In this document: one piece after another, positions 14,178 to 21,575 of the stretch
Layout of the letters: each line of letters starts with the position of its first letter
Position numbering within the stretch: position 1 is the first letter of the stretch
Assembly (NCBI GenBank): GCA_009838595.1
Contig: VXRI01000382.1
Location: 1-22,747 of the forward strand
Source of the DNA: Chloroflexota bacterium
GTDB taxonomy: Bacteria; Chloroflexota; Dehalococcoidia; Lucifugimonadales; JADFKI01
Length of the DNA stretch: 22,747 nucleotides
Direction of reading: 5' to 3'
Notes under the pieces: generated by a model
Seen by the model: the letters and a program-made list of their open reading frames with translations, nothing else
Database searches by the model: none
What the model was told of the DNA's origin: nothing
Made by a program: the position numbers and the translations under genes

Positions 14178-14948
14178 TCAGGATGGATGGGATGGAGCCA
14201 GGTGCTCGTCCTCTAGCGTTTTTGCCATTTGCAGCGTTTTAGGGGAGAGTTTGCCATCGTATAGCGTATAGCGCGCGTCGAATTCGTCAAGTATCGCCTG
14301 TGTTACGGCGTCGTAGGTGGCGCCTTGTACTTCGTCTTCAACGCTGCCGACGGTTTCGGGCCGCCAATCTACGCCTAGCGCGTCGTACACGGGTATCAGG
14401 ACGTCACGGATACGGTCGCAGTCGCTTGTGACGACCACGCCGCCGACATGCGCCGCGCCCCTGATTAGCCGCTGCCCGACGCCCATCAGCTTGCGCTCGC
14501 CGCGCGCATTGACGCTGTGCTGACCGGGGCAGTACTCGCCTGCGACCTCGCCCACTCGCGCGTCGATGCCTAGACTTCGCAGCGCGCGCAACATAATGTC
14601 GGCGGTTTCGTCGAAGCGCGCCATCACATCGCCGCGCGGCTTCGTCGTGTCGGGCATCGTCCACGAAAATGCGATAGTGCCGTAGTGGAACACCGCAGCG
14701 CGTCCGCCCGCTAGCCTCTCTATCGCCTCGAAGCCGGCAGCGCGCGCAAAGGCGGCAGCGTCGGCGTATCTCGGCGCGCGCGTGTCCTGCGGTCCGAACG
14801 CGACGACATCCGCCGGTGTGTAAATCCGCAGTGTCTCAGGTTCATCGCCGCGTGCGACCTGCCGCAGCAACGCCCTCGACACCGCCGTATCCAGCGCGGG
14901 AGAGTCGCGGAAATCTTGTCGTGTTAGTCGTATTTTTCGTTTGCTCAT
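14178..14948 (-). CDS. Lipoate/octanoate ligase-transferase family protein
   Basis: The 256-residue protein belongs to the biotin/lipoate A/B ligase superfamily, close to an LplA-like group common in Actinobacteria. It probably attaches lipoate or octanoate to lipoyl domains. Key segments are RLAGGRAAVFHYGTIAFSW (78-96), equivalent to the RRxxGGGAVxH motif, then GEYCPGQHSVNARG (137-150) and ERKLMGVGQRL (151-161), where Lys153 matches the ligand-contacting lysine. Cys140 could be a transferase nucleophile but its place differs from LipM. The C-terminal residues SHPS are encoded by a GGATGG repeat tract at 14178-14192. The ATG at 14948 has no clear ribosome binding site. It is convergent with the dehydrogenase, 27 bases away. 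Confidence 0.8.
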   Translation of the reverse strand: MSKRKIRLTRQDFRDSPALDTAVSRALLRQVARGDEPETLRIYTPADVVAFGPQDTRAPRYADAAAFARAAGFEAIERLAGGRAAVFHYGTIAFSWTMPDTTKPRGDVMARFDETADIMLRALRSLGIDARVGEVAGEYCPGQHSVNARGERKLMGVGQRLIRGAAHVGGVVVTSDCDRIRDVLIPVYDALGVDWRPETVGSVEDEVQGATYDAVTQAILDEFDARYTLYDGKLSPKTLQMAKTLEDEHLAPSHPS

Positions 14949-15025
14949 GCTAGAAAGGATACCATAGCGCTCTGCCCTATTCTGTACTGCACGGTCCAGT
15001 CTGTCTCAGGCTGGGATCTGATTAG

Positions 15026-15214
15026 GTGCGTAGAATATGCAGACCGCGGGGAAAATATGTCCGTTATCTGTATCGACTGCGGCACTTGGTGGAGAGCGGG
15101 TTCTGTGAGCTCAAGGAGTGGCGTGGCATAGCGATGCGCTATGCGAAGAAGGTGTCATCATATTTGGCGAACTGTCACATTCGGGCAATCGCTATCTGGG
15201 CTAAAGTGATTTGA
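15026..15214 (+). pseudogene. IS5-family transposase, C-terminal remnant
   Basis: The 62-residue open frame matches the C-terminal end of IS5-type DDE transposases: YLYRLRHLVESGFCELKEWR, then GIAMRYAKKVSSYLA, then an AIAIWAKV ending. The Glu of HLVES falls at the catalytic Glu position. The two Asp residues and the N-terminal two thirds of the protein are absent, and the sequence upstream carries no matching frame, so this is a dead fragment. I saw no terminal inverted repeats. Confidence 0.75.
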
Positions 15215-15252
15215 CGACACACCCTAGAAAGAAACGCTATCTACACTCGAAG

Positions 15253-15308
15253 GACGATTTCACAAATGTAATCTATATCTGTCATTTCGAACGCATTGTG
15301 AAATCGTC
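15253..15308. repeat. Inverted repeat with 15-bp arms
   Basis: GACGATTTCACAAATG (15253-15268) is inverted as CATTGTGAAATCGTC (15294-15308), with one unpaired base and a 25-base loop that contains GTCATTTCGAACG. It resembles common dispersed hairpin repeats of the GTCATTTCGAGC type. There is no T tract. Confidence 0.65.
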
Positions 15309-15413
15309 TCATCCGATCTGCGGCTTTTGCGTTTTGGCGGTGGACGCTATTATTATGTATTTGTGCCACACACACTTGCTGACCGACTTGCTGAAAATGA
15401 AAAGGACATTGCT

Positions 15414-15773
15414 ATGACTATACTTGCTAGGGAAAAGTGCGTTGCCTGCCGCAGGGATTCGCCGCGAGTTACCAATGCGGAGGTCGCGGAGTTGCACCCG
15501 CAGGTCGCGGATTGGGATCTGACCGACACGGACGGCATTCCGCGATTGCAAAGGGCATTCAGGTTCAGGGACTTTGGCGGCGCGCTTGACTTTGCCACCA
15601 ATCTCGGCAAGTCGGCGGACGCCGAGGGACATCATCCGCGCATCACCGTCGAGTGGGGGCGCGTGGGCGTGGACTGGTGGACTCACAAGATTCGCGGGCT
15701 GCACCGCAACGACTTCGTGATGGCGGCGAAGACAGACGCGATGTACGCCGAATCCACGCAGTCTATTGACTAG
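15414..15773 (+). CDS. Pterin-4a-carbinolamine dehydratase
   Basis: The 119-residue protein matches 4a-hydroxytetrahydrobiopterin dehydratase (PhhB/DCoH), which regenerates the pterin cofactor of aromatic amino acid hydroxylases; related proteins occur in bacteria without such hydroxylases, where the role is unclear. The active-site signature EGHHPRITVEW (71-81) carries His73 and His74, and WWTHKIRGLHRNDFVMA (88-104) carries His91. The N-terminal KCVACRRDSPRVT segment is usual for bacterial forms. The ATG at 15414 has AAAGGA about 10 bases upstream; an upstream extension in the same frame is not conserved. Its TAG stop shares CTAG with the stop of the convergent DUF309 gene. Confidence 0.88.
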   Translation: MTILAREKCVACRRDSPRVTNAEVAELHPQVADWDLTDTDGIPRLQRAFRFRDFGGALDFATNLGKSADAEGHHPRITVEWGRVGVDWWTHKIRGLHRNDFVMAAKTDAMYAESTQSID

Positions 15774-16261
15774 CCTTCGCGTTGCGGTTGCACAATGATG
15801 ACCGGCTGGCGCTTATTCGTGATTGCCACCCAATCTATGGGCTGGGCGCGCAGGGCTTGTTGCAGGCGCAGAGCATCCGAAAGTGCGGTGGCGGTATCGA
15901 CACCGGCGAAGTTTGGCTGAAAGAGCGGCAGCAAGCGCACGGCATCGCCTATCTTGACACGCGCGCCGTGTGGATTGCGCCGTGCCGCGTGGTGCATTCC
16001 GACCGCCAGCTTTATCAGCGCCGACCAGAAGAATCGCTGCGGATACGGCGTATCCAGCCAAACCTCTTCAAGGACTTCGTGGCATTCCCAATACTGTCCC
16101 TCATTGAAGAGGCGCACGGCATCGAATAGATGCGGCGGCGCATCGCCTTGTAGCTGAATCGACGCGGGATGGTACACACCGTTCTCGAGCGCGGCGAGCC
16201 ACTGCGCTTCCAATTTGCGACGTTGTCCCTTGTTCGCATAACGCGGTAGTGCTTCAGTCAT
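15770..16261 (-). CDS. DUF309 domain protein
   Basis: The 163-residue protein carries the DUF309 signature FNEGQYWECHEVLEEVW (52-68), then FFWSALIKLAVGMHHAARRN with the conserved His pair and GARVKIGDAVRLL. This is an all-helical family with conserved Glu, His and Trp residues that may bind metal; no function is established. The ATG at 16261 has no strong ribosome binding site. Its stop codon TAG (15772-15770) overlaps the pterin dehydratase stop on the other strand. It is divergent from the geranylgeranyl-reductase-type gene, sharing a 72-bp intergenic region. Confidence 0.85.
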   Translation of the reverse strand: MTEALPRYANKGQRRKLEAQWLAALENGVYHPASIQLQGDAPPHLFDAVRLFNEGQYWECHEVLEEVWLDTPYPQRFFWSALIKLAVGMHHAARRNPHGARVKIGDAVRLLPLFQPNFAGVDTATALSDALRLQQALRAQPIDWVAITNKRQPVIIVQPQREG

Positions 16262-16333
16262 AGTCGATCAGTCGGGCTGGCAGTCTGTCTGGCATAGTAG
16301 GTCTATCGGTCTGCACGATGGGAGGTCATCCAC

Positions 16334-17608
16334 TTGCGTGATGTAGATGTTATAGTAATCGGCGCTGGGCCATGCGGCAATATGGCGGCACTGGAACTGG
16401 CGCGGCGCGGCGTCAGTGTTGCCGTGCTGGACTGGCGCACGCGAATTGGCGATAAGCTTTGCACGGGTATCATCGGCCGGGAATGCGCGGAACTGTTCGC
16501 CCCGGCAGCGGAGCATATCCACGGCGAGGCGCGATCGGCGACCATCGTATCGCCGGCTGGCAGACACTATCGCATCGAGCGCGCTACGACGCAAGCGTAC
16601 ATCGTAAACCGCGTCTCGTATGTCAACGCGGTGGCAGAGCAAGCGCAGCACGCCGGCGCGGAGTACATTCTAGATTCGCGCGTTACCGACATACGCACCG
16701 CCGGCACGCACGCAAAGGTTTACGCCGTCGGAGGCAGTACGCGCCGCGAATACACTTGCCGCATCGTGATTCTGGCGTCCGGCTTCGGCTCGCCGCTGCT
16801 GCGAATGGTCGGCTTGGACGGCAATAAGAAGACTGCCGGTAATCGCAAGACTAGCGACTGCCGCCGGGACAATTGCCGGGATAATGGCAGCGCCAACGTC
16901 GAGTACCTCGTCGGCTATCAGGTGGAAGCGATTGCCAGCGATTTGCACGAGACTGAGGTCTATCTTGGCAGCGGGACGGCGCAAGACTCGTTCGCGTGGC
17001 TCGTGCCGCTGTCGGGCAATCGCGCGCTCGTCGGGATGGCGCCGAGACGCCGCGCTAACGGACAGATGGGCGCGTTCATCGACCGACTTCGCCTGGAAGG
17101 CAGGATCGACGAACTCGCGGGTGAGCAGAAGGCGTGGGGCATACCGATACGCCCGCTGTCGCCGAGCTACGCGGACAGGGCACTCGTGGCAGGCGATGCC
17201 GCAGGGCTGGTCAAGCCCACGACGGGCGGCGGCATATACTACGCGTTCTTGTCCGGGCGAATCGCGGCTGAGGCGGCGCAAACCGCAATCGCACGCCGCA
17301 AGTACGCAGCCAACGACCTGCGTGGCTACGAGCGGCAATGGAAGGCGGTATTCGGCAGAGAATTGCGCATCGGATACTACGCTCGGCTGCTGTACGAGAC
17401 GTTGGGCGACGAACAAATCGAGCGGCTGCTAGACGCGTTCTTGTCCGATGGCGACATCGCGGAATACATAGGCGAGGATGTCGCGTTCGACTGGCACAGC
17501 AAGGTTATCCTGAAAGTGCTGCGGCACACTGGCATCCGCCGCGCGCTCGCCACGCTAGGACCGTCTGCCGCGCCGTTCGTAGCCCGACTGCTGCAAGCGC
17601 GGGGATAA
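16334..17608 (+). CDS. Geranylgeranyl-reductase-family FAD oxidoreductase
   Basis: The 424-residue flavoprotein belongs to the geranylgeranyl reductase family, whose members saturate isoprenoid double bonds in lipids or chlorophyll precursors; the substrate here is unknown. The N-terminal dinucleotide motif VIVIGAGPCGNMAALELARR (6-25) and the second FAD motif ALVAGDAAGLVKPTTGGG (283-300) are clear. The start is TTG at 16334, with GGAGG at 16321-16325 and 8-base spacing. Residues 163-186 (NKKTAGNRKTSDCRRDNCRD) form a hydrophilic insertion, partly built from a 12-bp tandem near-repeat (GCCGGGACAATT/GCCGGGATAATG). The C-terminus is followed directly by a transposase pseudogene. Confidence 0.85.
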   Translation: MRDVDVIVIGAGPCGNMAALELARRGVSVAVLDWRTRIGDKLCTGIIGRECAELFAPAAEHIHGEARSATIVSPAGRHYRIERATTQAYIVNRVSYVNAVAEQAQHAGAEYILDSRVTDIRTAGTHAKVYAVGGSTRREYTCRIVILASGFGSPLLRMVGLDGNKKTAGNRKTSDCRRDNCRDNGSANVEYLVGYQVEAIASDLHETEVYLGSGTAQDSFAWLVPLSGNRALVGMAPRRRANGQMGAFIDRLRLEGRIDELAGEQKAWGIPIRPLSPSYADRALVAGDAAGLVKPTTGGGIYYAFLSGRIAAEAAQTAIARRKYAANDLRGYERQWKAVFGRELRIGYYARLLYETLGDEQIERLLDAFLSDGDIAEYIGEDVAFDWHSKVILKVLRHTGIRRALATLGPSAAPFVARLLQARG

Positions 17609-17619
17609 CTGAGCGCTTC

Positions 17620-18145
17620 TTAGCATCCCCAAGTCTGCTAGGTGTGGGACACCTATGCATAGAACTGATACATCCTGTGCGCGAAGGCGGACGCGCGGGA
17701 CAGATAGGCAAGAAGGGCAAGTCCAACTACTGATGGATTGTCGGCGGCAAACTCTGCCTTGTGCCGGATCATCTCAGACTCGTTGTGGACTGGGACTGCG
17801 TCACGGTGAATGCACATGACAGCAGATTCAATCACCTCATCGAGCGCTTCTCTGACCGTATGGACGTACTGATCGATTTGGGCTTTCACAGCGCCAAAGG
17901 CGATCCTTCCAACATCAAGCTCTATCGCAGGGACGAGTGGAACGAGCGTATGAAGGTCGAAACTTGTATTCTCTATGCTGACGGTAGTGTGTCATATCAA
18001 GAAGATCCGCCACAGGTCCTGGGATTACTTCAAAATCCTGCTTGCTTACCTTATGATTGCGTTCAACATACTTGTGCAGTGGGAATGGACTCAACCCGAT
18101 GAATAGAGTGTTGTACATCTCTCCATCGCTCGATTCACACTCTGA
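17620..18145 (+). pseudogene. DDE transposase remnant with nonsense codons and a frameshift
   Basis: Reassembled across lesions, the frame reads like the C-terminal half of an IS4-like DDE transposase: LCIELIHPVREGGRAGQIGK, then WIVGGKLCLV, a DWDCVTVNAHDSRF segment, DLGFHSAKGDPSNIKLYRR, EWNERMKVET, SMLTVVCHIKKIRHRSWDYF, AFNILVQW and a final LSIARFTL. Lesions: an in-frame TGA at 17731-17733, probably from CGA (Arg); one extra T at 17964/17965 that shifts the frame; and a TAG at 18104-18106 before the last nine codons. The N-terminal half is missing, and the geranylgeranyl-reductase gene ends just upstream. It fills most of the 650-bp gap before the aminotransferase. The family name is from memory of similar elements. 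Confidence 0.75.
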
Positions 18146-18258
18146 CTTTCAACTAGCGCCGTCGGTTATTAGACAACCACCGTGCACAGTGCTACCATTC
18201 CAACTGCACTTGAAATTGTCAGCGCATACGCATGCACCAGTACATCCGGAGGCCCCTC

Positions 18259-19461
18259 ATGACCGGCAACGCCATAGACTATTCCACGCTCTTCAACAAG
18301 GATCTGCCCGCGCCCGCGGCTCAGTTTGAAGGACACCCCAAGTACAACTTCATCGGCGGGCATAGCGACCCAGACTCGGTACCGATGGAAGGGTTTATCG
18401 AAGCCGCCACGAATGTGTTCAGCGGCGATCCTAAGTACATGTCCATGTACAGCCTGGACGGCCCGCAGGGCATCCTGCCGCTGCGCCAGTTCGTGGTTGA
18501 CAAGCTCAGGGCGCATCGCGGCATCGAGATTACGACTGATGAAGTGCTGATTACCTCCGGCTCCGGGCAGGGCATCCAGATTATCAACGATGTGCTGCTG
18601 GAAGAGGGCGATACGGTCATCGTGGAGGAGTTCAGCTTCTCCGGCGCGCTGAACTTCCTGCGAAAGCGCAATGTCAACTTCATCGGCGTCAAAATTGACG
18701 ATGCCGGCATTCGTATGGACCACCTGGAAGAGATACTCGAAGAGTTGCGCGGCAAGGGCATCCGTGCCAAGTACATCTACACGATACCCACGCTGCAAAA
18801 TCCCAACGGCTCCGTGATGAGCATGGAGCGCCGCCACCGGATGCTGGAACTGAGCGCGGAGTACGGCGTGCCGATATTCGAGGACGAGTGCTACGCAGAT
18901 CTTGTGTTCGAGGACAAATACGAACCCGCAATCAAGGCGCTGGACGACACCAACCGGGTGTTGCACATCGGCTCGTTCTCCAAGAATTTGGGCCCCGCCA
19001 TGCGGCTTGGATACATGGTTGCGCCCTGGGAAATTATGAGCCGCTTCATATCCGCCAAGGCAGACGCCGGCAGCGGCGTGATGGACCAACTCATTGTCGG
19101 CGATTACTTCACTAACCACTACGACGAGCACATTCAAAACTTGCGCGCGGCACTGCGGCGCAAGCGAGACGCGCTCGGCAGCGCGCTGCGGGAATCGTTC
19201 GGGCCGAATGTGGAGTTCGAGATGCCCAGAGGCGGCATGTACCTATGGATGAAGTTCCCGAACGGGGTTGATGTGCGAGATTTGGTTGCGCCCGCCCTTA
19301 AAGAAGGCATCGCGTTCAACCCGGGCCCCGACTGGTCGGCAGACCCGGAAGCCGCCGCGAACTACATCCGCCTGTGCTTCGCGCTGCCGTCAGAAGGCGA
19401 CATCTGGGAAGGCGTGGAAAAGATGGCGGAAGTCTTTCGCAGTGAAGGCGCGCTGCCCTGA
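18259..19461 (+). CDS. PLP-dependent class I aminotransferase (LysN/2-aminoadipate type)
   Basis: The 400-residue fold-type I aminotransferase resembles the LysN/2-aminoadipate and MocR-like aminotransferase branch and should transfer amino groups from amino acids to 2-oxoacids. The Schiff-base Lys242 lies in GSFSKNLGPAMRLGYM, with Arg249 helping bind phosphate. Asp209 and Tyr212 in FEDECYADLVF bind the cofactor ring, Asn181 is in TLQNPNG, and SGSGQGIQI (100-108) is the phosphate-cup region. A C-terminal Arg in NYIRLCFA binds the substrate carboxylate. I chose the ATG at 18259 with GGAGG at 18248-18252; an in-frame ATG at 18232 lies ahead of that site. The substrate is not determined. A small protease gene follows after 91 bases. 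Confidence 0.9.
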   Translation: MTGNAIDYSTLFNKDLPAPAAQFEGHPKYNFIGGHSDPDSVPMEGFIEAATNVFSGDPKYMSMYSLDGPQGILPLRQFVVDKLRAHRGIEITTDEVLITSGSGQGIQIINDVLLEEGDTVIVEEFSFSGALNFLRKRNVNFIGVKIDDAGIRMDHLEEILEELRGKGIRAKYIYTIPTLQNPNGSVMSMERRHRMLELSAEYGVPIFEDECYADLVFEDKYEPAIKALDDTNRVLHIGSFSKNLGPAMRLGYMVAPWEIMSRFISAKADAGSGVMDQLIVGDYFTNHYDEHIQNLRAALRRKRDALGSALRESFGPNVEFEMPRGGMYLWMKFPNGVDVRDLVAPALKEGIAFNPGPDWSADPEAAANYIRLCFALPSEGDIWEGVEKMAEVFRSEGALP

Positions 19462-19500
19462 TATTGCGCCGAAATTACATGCTTATGAGATAGCTTCAGT

Positions 19501-19509
19501 TGGTACAAT
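19501..19509 (+). promoter_or_regulatory. Candidate extended -10 promoter of the protease gene
   Basis: TGGTACAAT (19501-19509) forms an extended -10 (TGnTACAAT), 44 bases before the TTG start. I see no convincing -35 hexamer. Confidence 0.35.
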
Positions 19510-19552
19510 TGAGTAAGGCGTTCACGATACATGCTCACAGGAGACACAAGAG

Positions 19553-19909
19553 TTGGGCCTTTTCAATTGGACAATCCGTCTGGACAGCATGGACGGCGAA
19601 CGGTCGTTGGAAATAGACGCGATAGTTGACACCGGCGCAAGTTACACCACCGTTCCGGGCAATCTGCTGAGGGACTTGGGCGTGACTCCCATCGACAAGA
19701 TTACCCTCGTAATGGCAGACGGGCGGCGGGCAGAGTACGACATTGGAGAAACTCGCGCTACCGTCAATGGGAGAAGTATTCCCACCTTGGTTGTGTTCGG
19801 CGCTGACAACGCCCGTGAGCTACTGGGCGCATACACTTTGGAAGGGTTGCGCCTCGCGGTGGACCCTGCACATGGCAGGCTTATCCCCGCCACCACAGCA
19901 TGGGCGTAG
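19553..19909 (+). CDS. Retropepsin-like aspartic protease (clan AA)
   Basis: The 118-residue protein matches small bacterial clan AA aspartic proteases. The active-site motif AIVDTGASYTTVP has Asp26, and the second hallmark LLGAYTLEGLRLAVDP (about 89-104) contains the hydrophobic-hydrophobic-Gly element. Such proteins act as homodimers, each monomer giving one Asp. There is no signal peptide or membrane segment, so it is probably cytoplasmic. The start is TTG at 19553, with AGGAG at 19539-19543 and 9-base spacing. The substrate is unknown. It is convergent with the ACT-domain gene, 22 bases away. Confidence 0.82.
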   Translation: MGLFNWTIRLDSMDGERSLEIDAIVDTGASYTTVPGNLLRDLGVTPIDKITLVMADGRRAEYDIGETRATVNGRSIPTLVVFGADNARELLGAYTLEGLRLAVDPAHGRLIPATTAWA

Positions 19910-19931
19910 CTCGCCCCCTGCGTCATCTCGG

Positions 19932-20354
19932 CTACAATAGCAAGTCCGCGCCAAGCAGGGAGCGCGCGCGCGCGTCATCGTCCGTTGTAACCGCGACGAT
20001 GGCATGTCCCCCAATCCGATGCACGATGTGGATGGTGCGAACATTGATGTCTTCGATGGCGAAGTTTCGGGCGACCTGAGCGAGAGCGCCGGGCTTGTCG
20101 GGCAAATGAAATACGACCACATCCGATGTTATCGCGCGCAAATCGGCATCCAGCAGCGCCCGCAGCGCGGCGTCATCGTCGTCCGCGCTTAGTGCTATCA
20201 CGCCGAAGCGCTCAACCATGCGCCCGTCGATTGCCTCGATGTTAATCTCCGCTTCGCCGAGCACGGTTGTGACATGCGCCAACGAGCCCGGCTCATCCGG
20301 CACGATTACGATGATGTGGCTTTGCTCTGCGTTGTCGGAAACGGGTAAGCTCAT
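19932..20354 (-). CDS. Double ACT-domain protein
   Basis: The 140-residue protein consists of two ACT domains. The first is IIVIVPDEPGSLAHVTTVLG (14-33) followed by INIEAIDGRM; the second is VVVFHLPDKPGALAQVARNF (79-98) followed by INVRTIHIVHRIGGHAIVAV. Each shows the DxPGxL motif that places the ligand loop. ACT pairs bind amino acids and control enzymes; there is no DNA-binding or catalytic domain here. The ATG at 20354 lies 2 bases after the decarboxylase stop, so the two should be translationally coupled. This suggests a regulatory or sensing partner of that enzyme. A longer upstream frame exists but would run through the decarboxylase gene and is rejected. Confidence 0.85.
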   Translation of the reverse strand: MSLPVSDNAEQSHIIVIVPDEPGSLAHVTTVLGEAEINIEAIDGRMVERFGVIALSADDDDAALRALLDADLRAITSDVVVFHLPDKPGALAQVARNFAIEDINVRTIHIVHRIGGHAIVAVTTDDDARARSLLGADLLL

Positions 20355-20356
20355 AT

Positions 20357-21490
20357 TTACACCGGCGGCCATTCGAGGCAATCCGCGACTACCTCGTCTA
20401 TCATCTGGCGGGTTACATGGGGCATCGTTATCAGGTGGGCGATGTCGTCTATCGGCGCCAACTGCCACAAGAACAGCACATACGGCGACGGTCGCGGGAA
20501 CACTACGATGGGGCTGTTCTTTGCGCGCCAGGCCGGTATGCCGTTCTCGTTGAACCGCTGTACCGCATACTCGGCTGTGTCGAGCATATCCGCGACTATG
20601 CGCCGGAATCCATCGACGCCGTTCTTTGTCATCGAATACCACATTATCATCGGCGTAATCGCGTTGCGCGAGCCTAACAGCGTCGTGTCCAGCGCGCCCA
20701 CATACTCGATAGCCCTACCGATTTGCGCCGTGTATTCCTTCTTCGTCACCACCACGCCGCACGGTATCGGAGAGCCGAACATCTTGTGCCCGGACACCGC
20801 GATACTATCCACGCCGCTGTCGAAGCCGAACGGCTGCGGGTCGTCCACGAACGGCAGTATCATGCCGTGGAACGCGGCGTCCGCGTGAATGTAGTAGCGC
20901 GGCAACGCCAACTCCTGCACTATCTCTCTGATACGGTCAAGGTTGTCCACCGCGCCTTTCATCGTCGTGCCGATGTTGGCGACAATCAGCGCGGGCGATG
21001 TGCGATTGATGCGTATCGATTCGCGCAGGTCGTCGTAGTCCATCTCGCCGTTGTCCTGACTACGAATCATGATGTTGCGTATGTTCAGCACATGCAGAAT
21101 CTTCAGCACAGAGTAGTGCGTATCCTGTGAGAAATATGCCACCGGGTCGCGCATCATCTCGCGGCCAACATATATGCCATACATGTTGCCCTCAGTGCCG
21201 CCGGCGGTAACATATCCCCAAGCATCTTCTGCGGGCAGGCGCATCAGATCGGCGACAGCGGTTACAACCTCGCGCTCCGTTTCATGCGTGTTAGACTGGT
21301 AGCGTGAATACCCGAACGGGTCGCCAACATTGTTCGCGGCATAGGCGAGCAGCGGGTACAAGTCAGCGTAATCGAAATTCTGATTGACCGGATAGCCTGC
21401 CGAAAACGGGCTGAGCTGGCTGAACTCCGATAGCACTTGGTGAATGCGCGCGTCGAGTTCCGATTGAATCGCAGGGCTGTCCATCGACAC
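20357..21490 (-). CDS. hdc: PLP-dependent histidine decarboxylase-like enzyme
   Basis: The 377-residue protein closely resembles bacterial PLP-type histidine decarboxylases (about 378 residues), which convert histidine to histamine and CO2. Shared landmarks are WGYVTAGGTEGNMYGIYVGR (91-110), SQDTHYSVLKI with ring-stacking His125, IVANIGTTMKGAVDN, the cofactor Asp203 in YYIHADAAFHGMILPFVDD, and Schiff-base Lys236 in SGHKMFGSPIPCGV. The LLGSRN element and the C-terminal AHLITMPHVT match as well. Plant serine decarboxylases are related, so the substrate is likely but not proven. I prefer the GTG start at 21490, with GGAGG at 21499-21503 and 8-base spacing; the ATG at 21484 is the alternative. 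It forms a two-gene unit with the ACT protein. Confidence 0.85.
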   Translation of the reverse strand: MSMDSPAIQSELDARIHQVLSEFSQLSPFSAGYPVNQNFDYADLYPLLAYAANNVGDPFGYSRYQSNTHETEREVVTAVADLMRLPAEDAWGYVTAGGTEGNMYGIYVGREMMRDPVAYFSQDTHYSVLKILHVLNIRNIMIRSQDNGEMDYDDLRESIRINRTSPALIVANIGTTMKGAVDNLDRIREIVQELALPRYYIHADAAFHGMILPFVDDPQPFGFDSGVDSIAVSGHKMFGSPIPCGVVVTKKEYTAQIGRAIEYVGALDTTLLGSRNAITPMIMWYSMTKNGVDGFRRIVADMLDTAEYAVQRFNENGIPAWRAKNSPIVVFPRPSPYVLFLWQLAPIDDIAHLITMPHVTRQMIDEVVADCLEWPPV

Positions 21491-21511
21491 TGACTATACC
21501 TCCGTCAGAAG

Positions 21512-21535
21512 CCCTTCCCCATTAATGGAGAAGGG
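21512..21535. repeat. 24-bp palindrome between the amidohydrolase and decarboxylase genes
   Basis: CCCTTCCCCATTAATGGAGA followed by AGGG is its own reverse complement apart from one mismatched pair. No T tract follows, so it is not a standard terminator. It may be an operator for the decarboxylase (start at 21490) or a dispersed repeat; similar CCTTCCCC/CCTTTCCCC sequences occur at 9723 and 13006. Confidence 0.6.
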
Positions 21536-21575
21536 AGGGTTGGGATGAAGAAGGATGAGCTGAATTACTTCCAGC

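Larger units (their letters stand above)
14949..15413. other. 465-bp region with transposase remnant and hairpin repeat
   Basis: No intact gene is seen. It contains the C-terminal remnant of an IS5-type transposase (15026-15214) and a 15-bp-arm inverted repeat (15253-15308). The rest is AT-richer sequence leading to the pterin dehydratase gene. Confidence 0.6.

Noticed and set aside
20355..20642. Longer start for the ACT protein
   Set aside because: It would overlap the decarboxylase by almost 300 bases, and the extra residues are Arg/His/Pro-rich shadow sequence.
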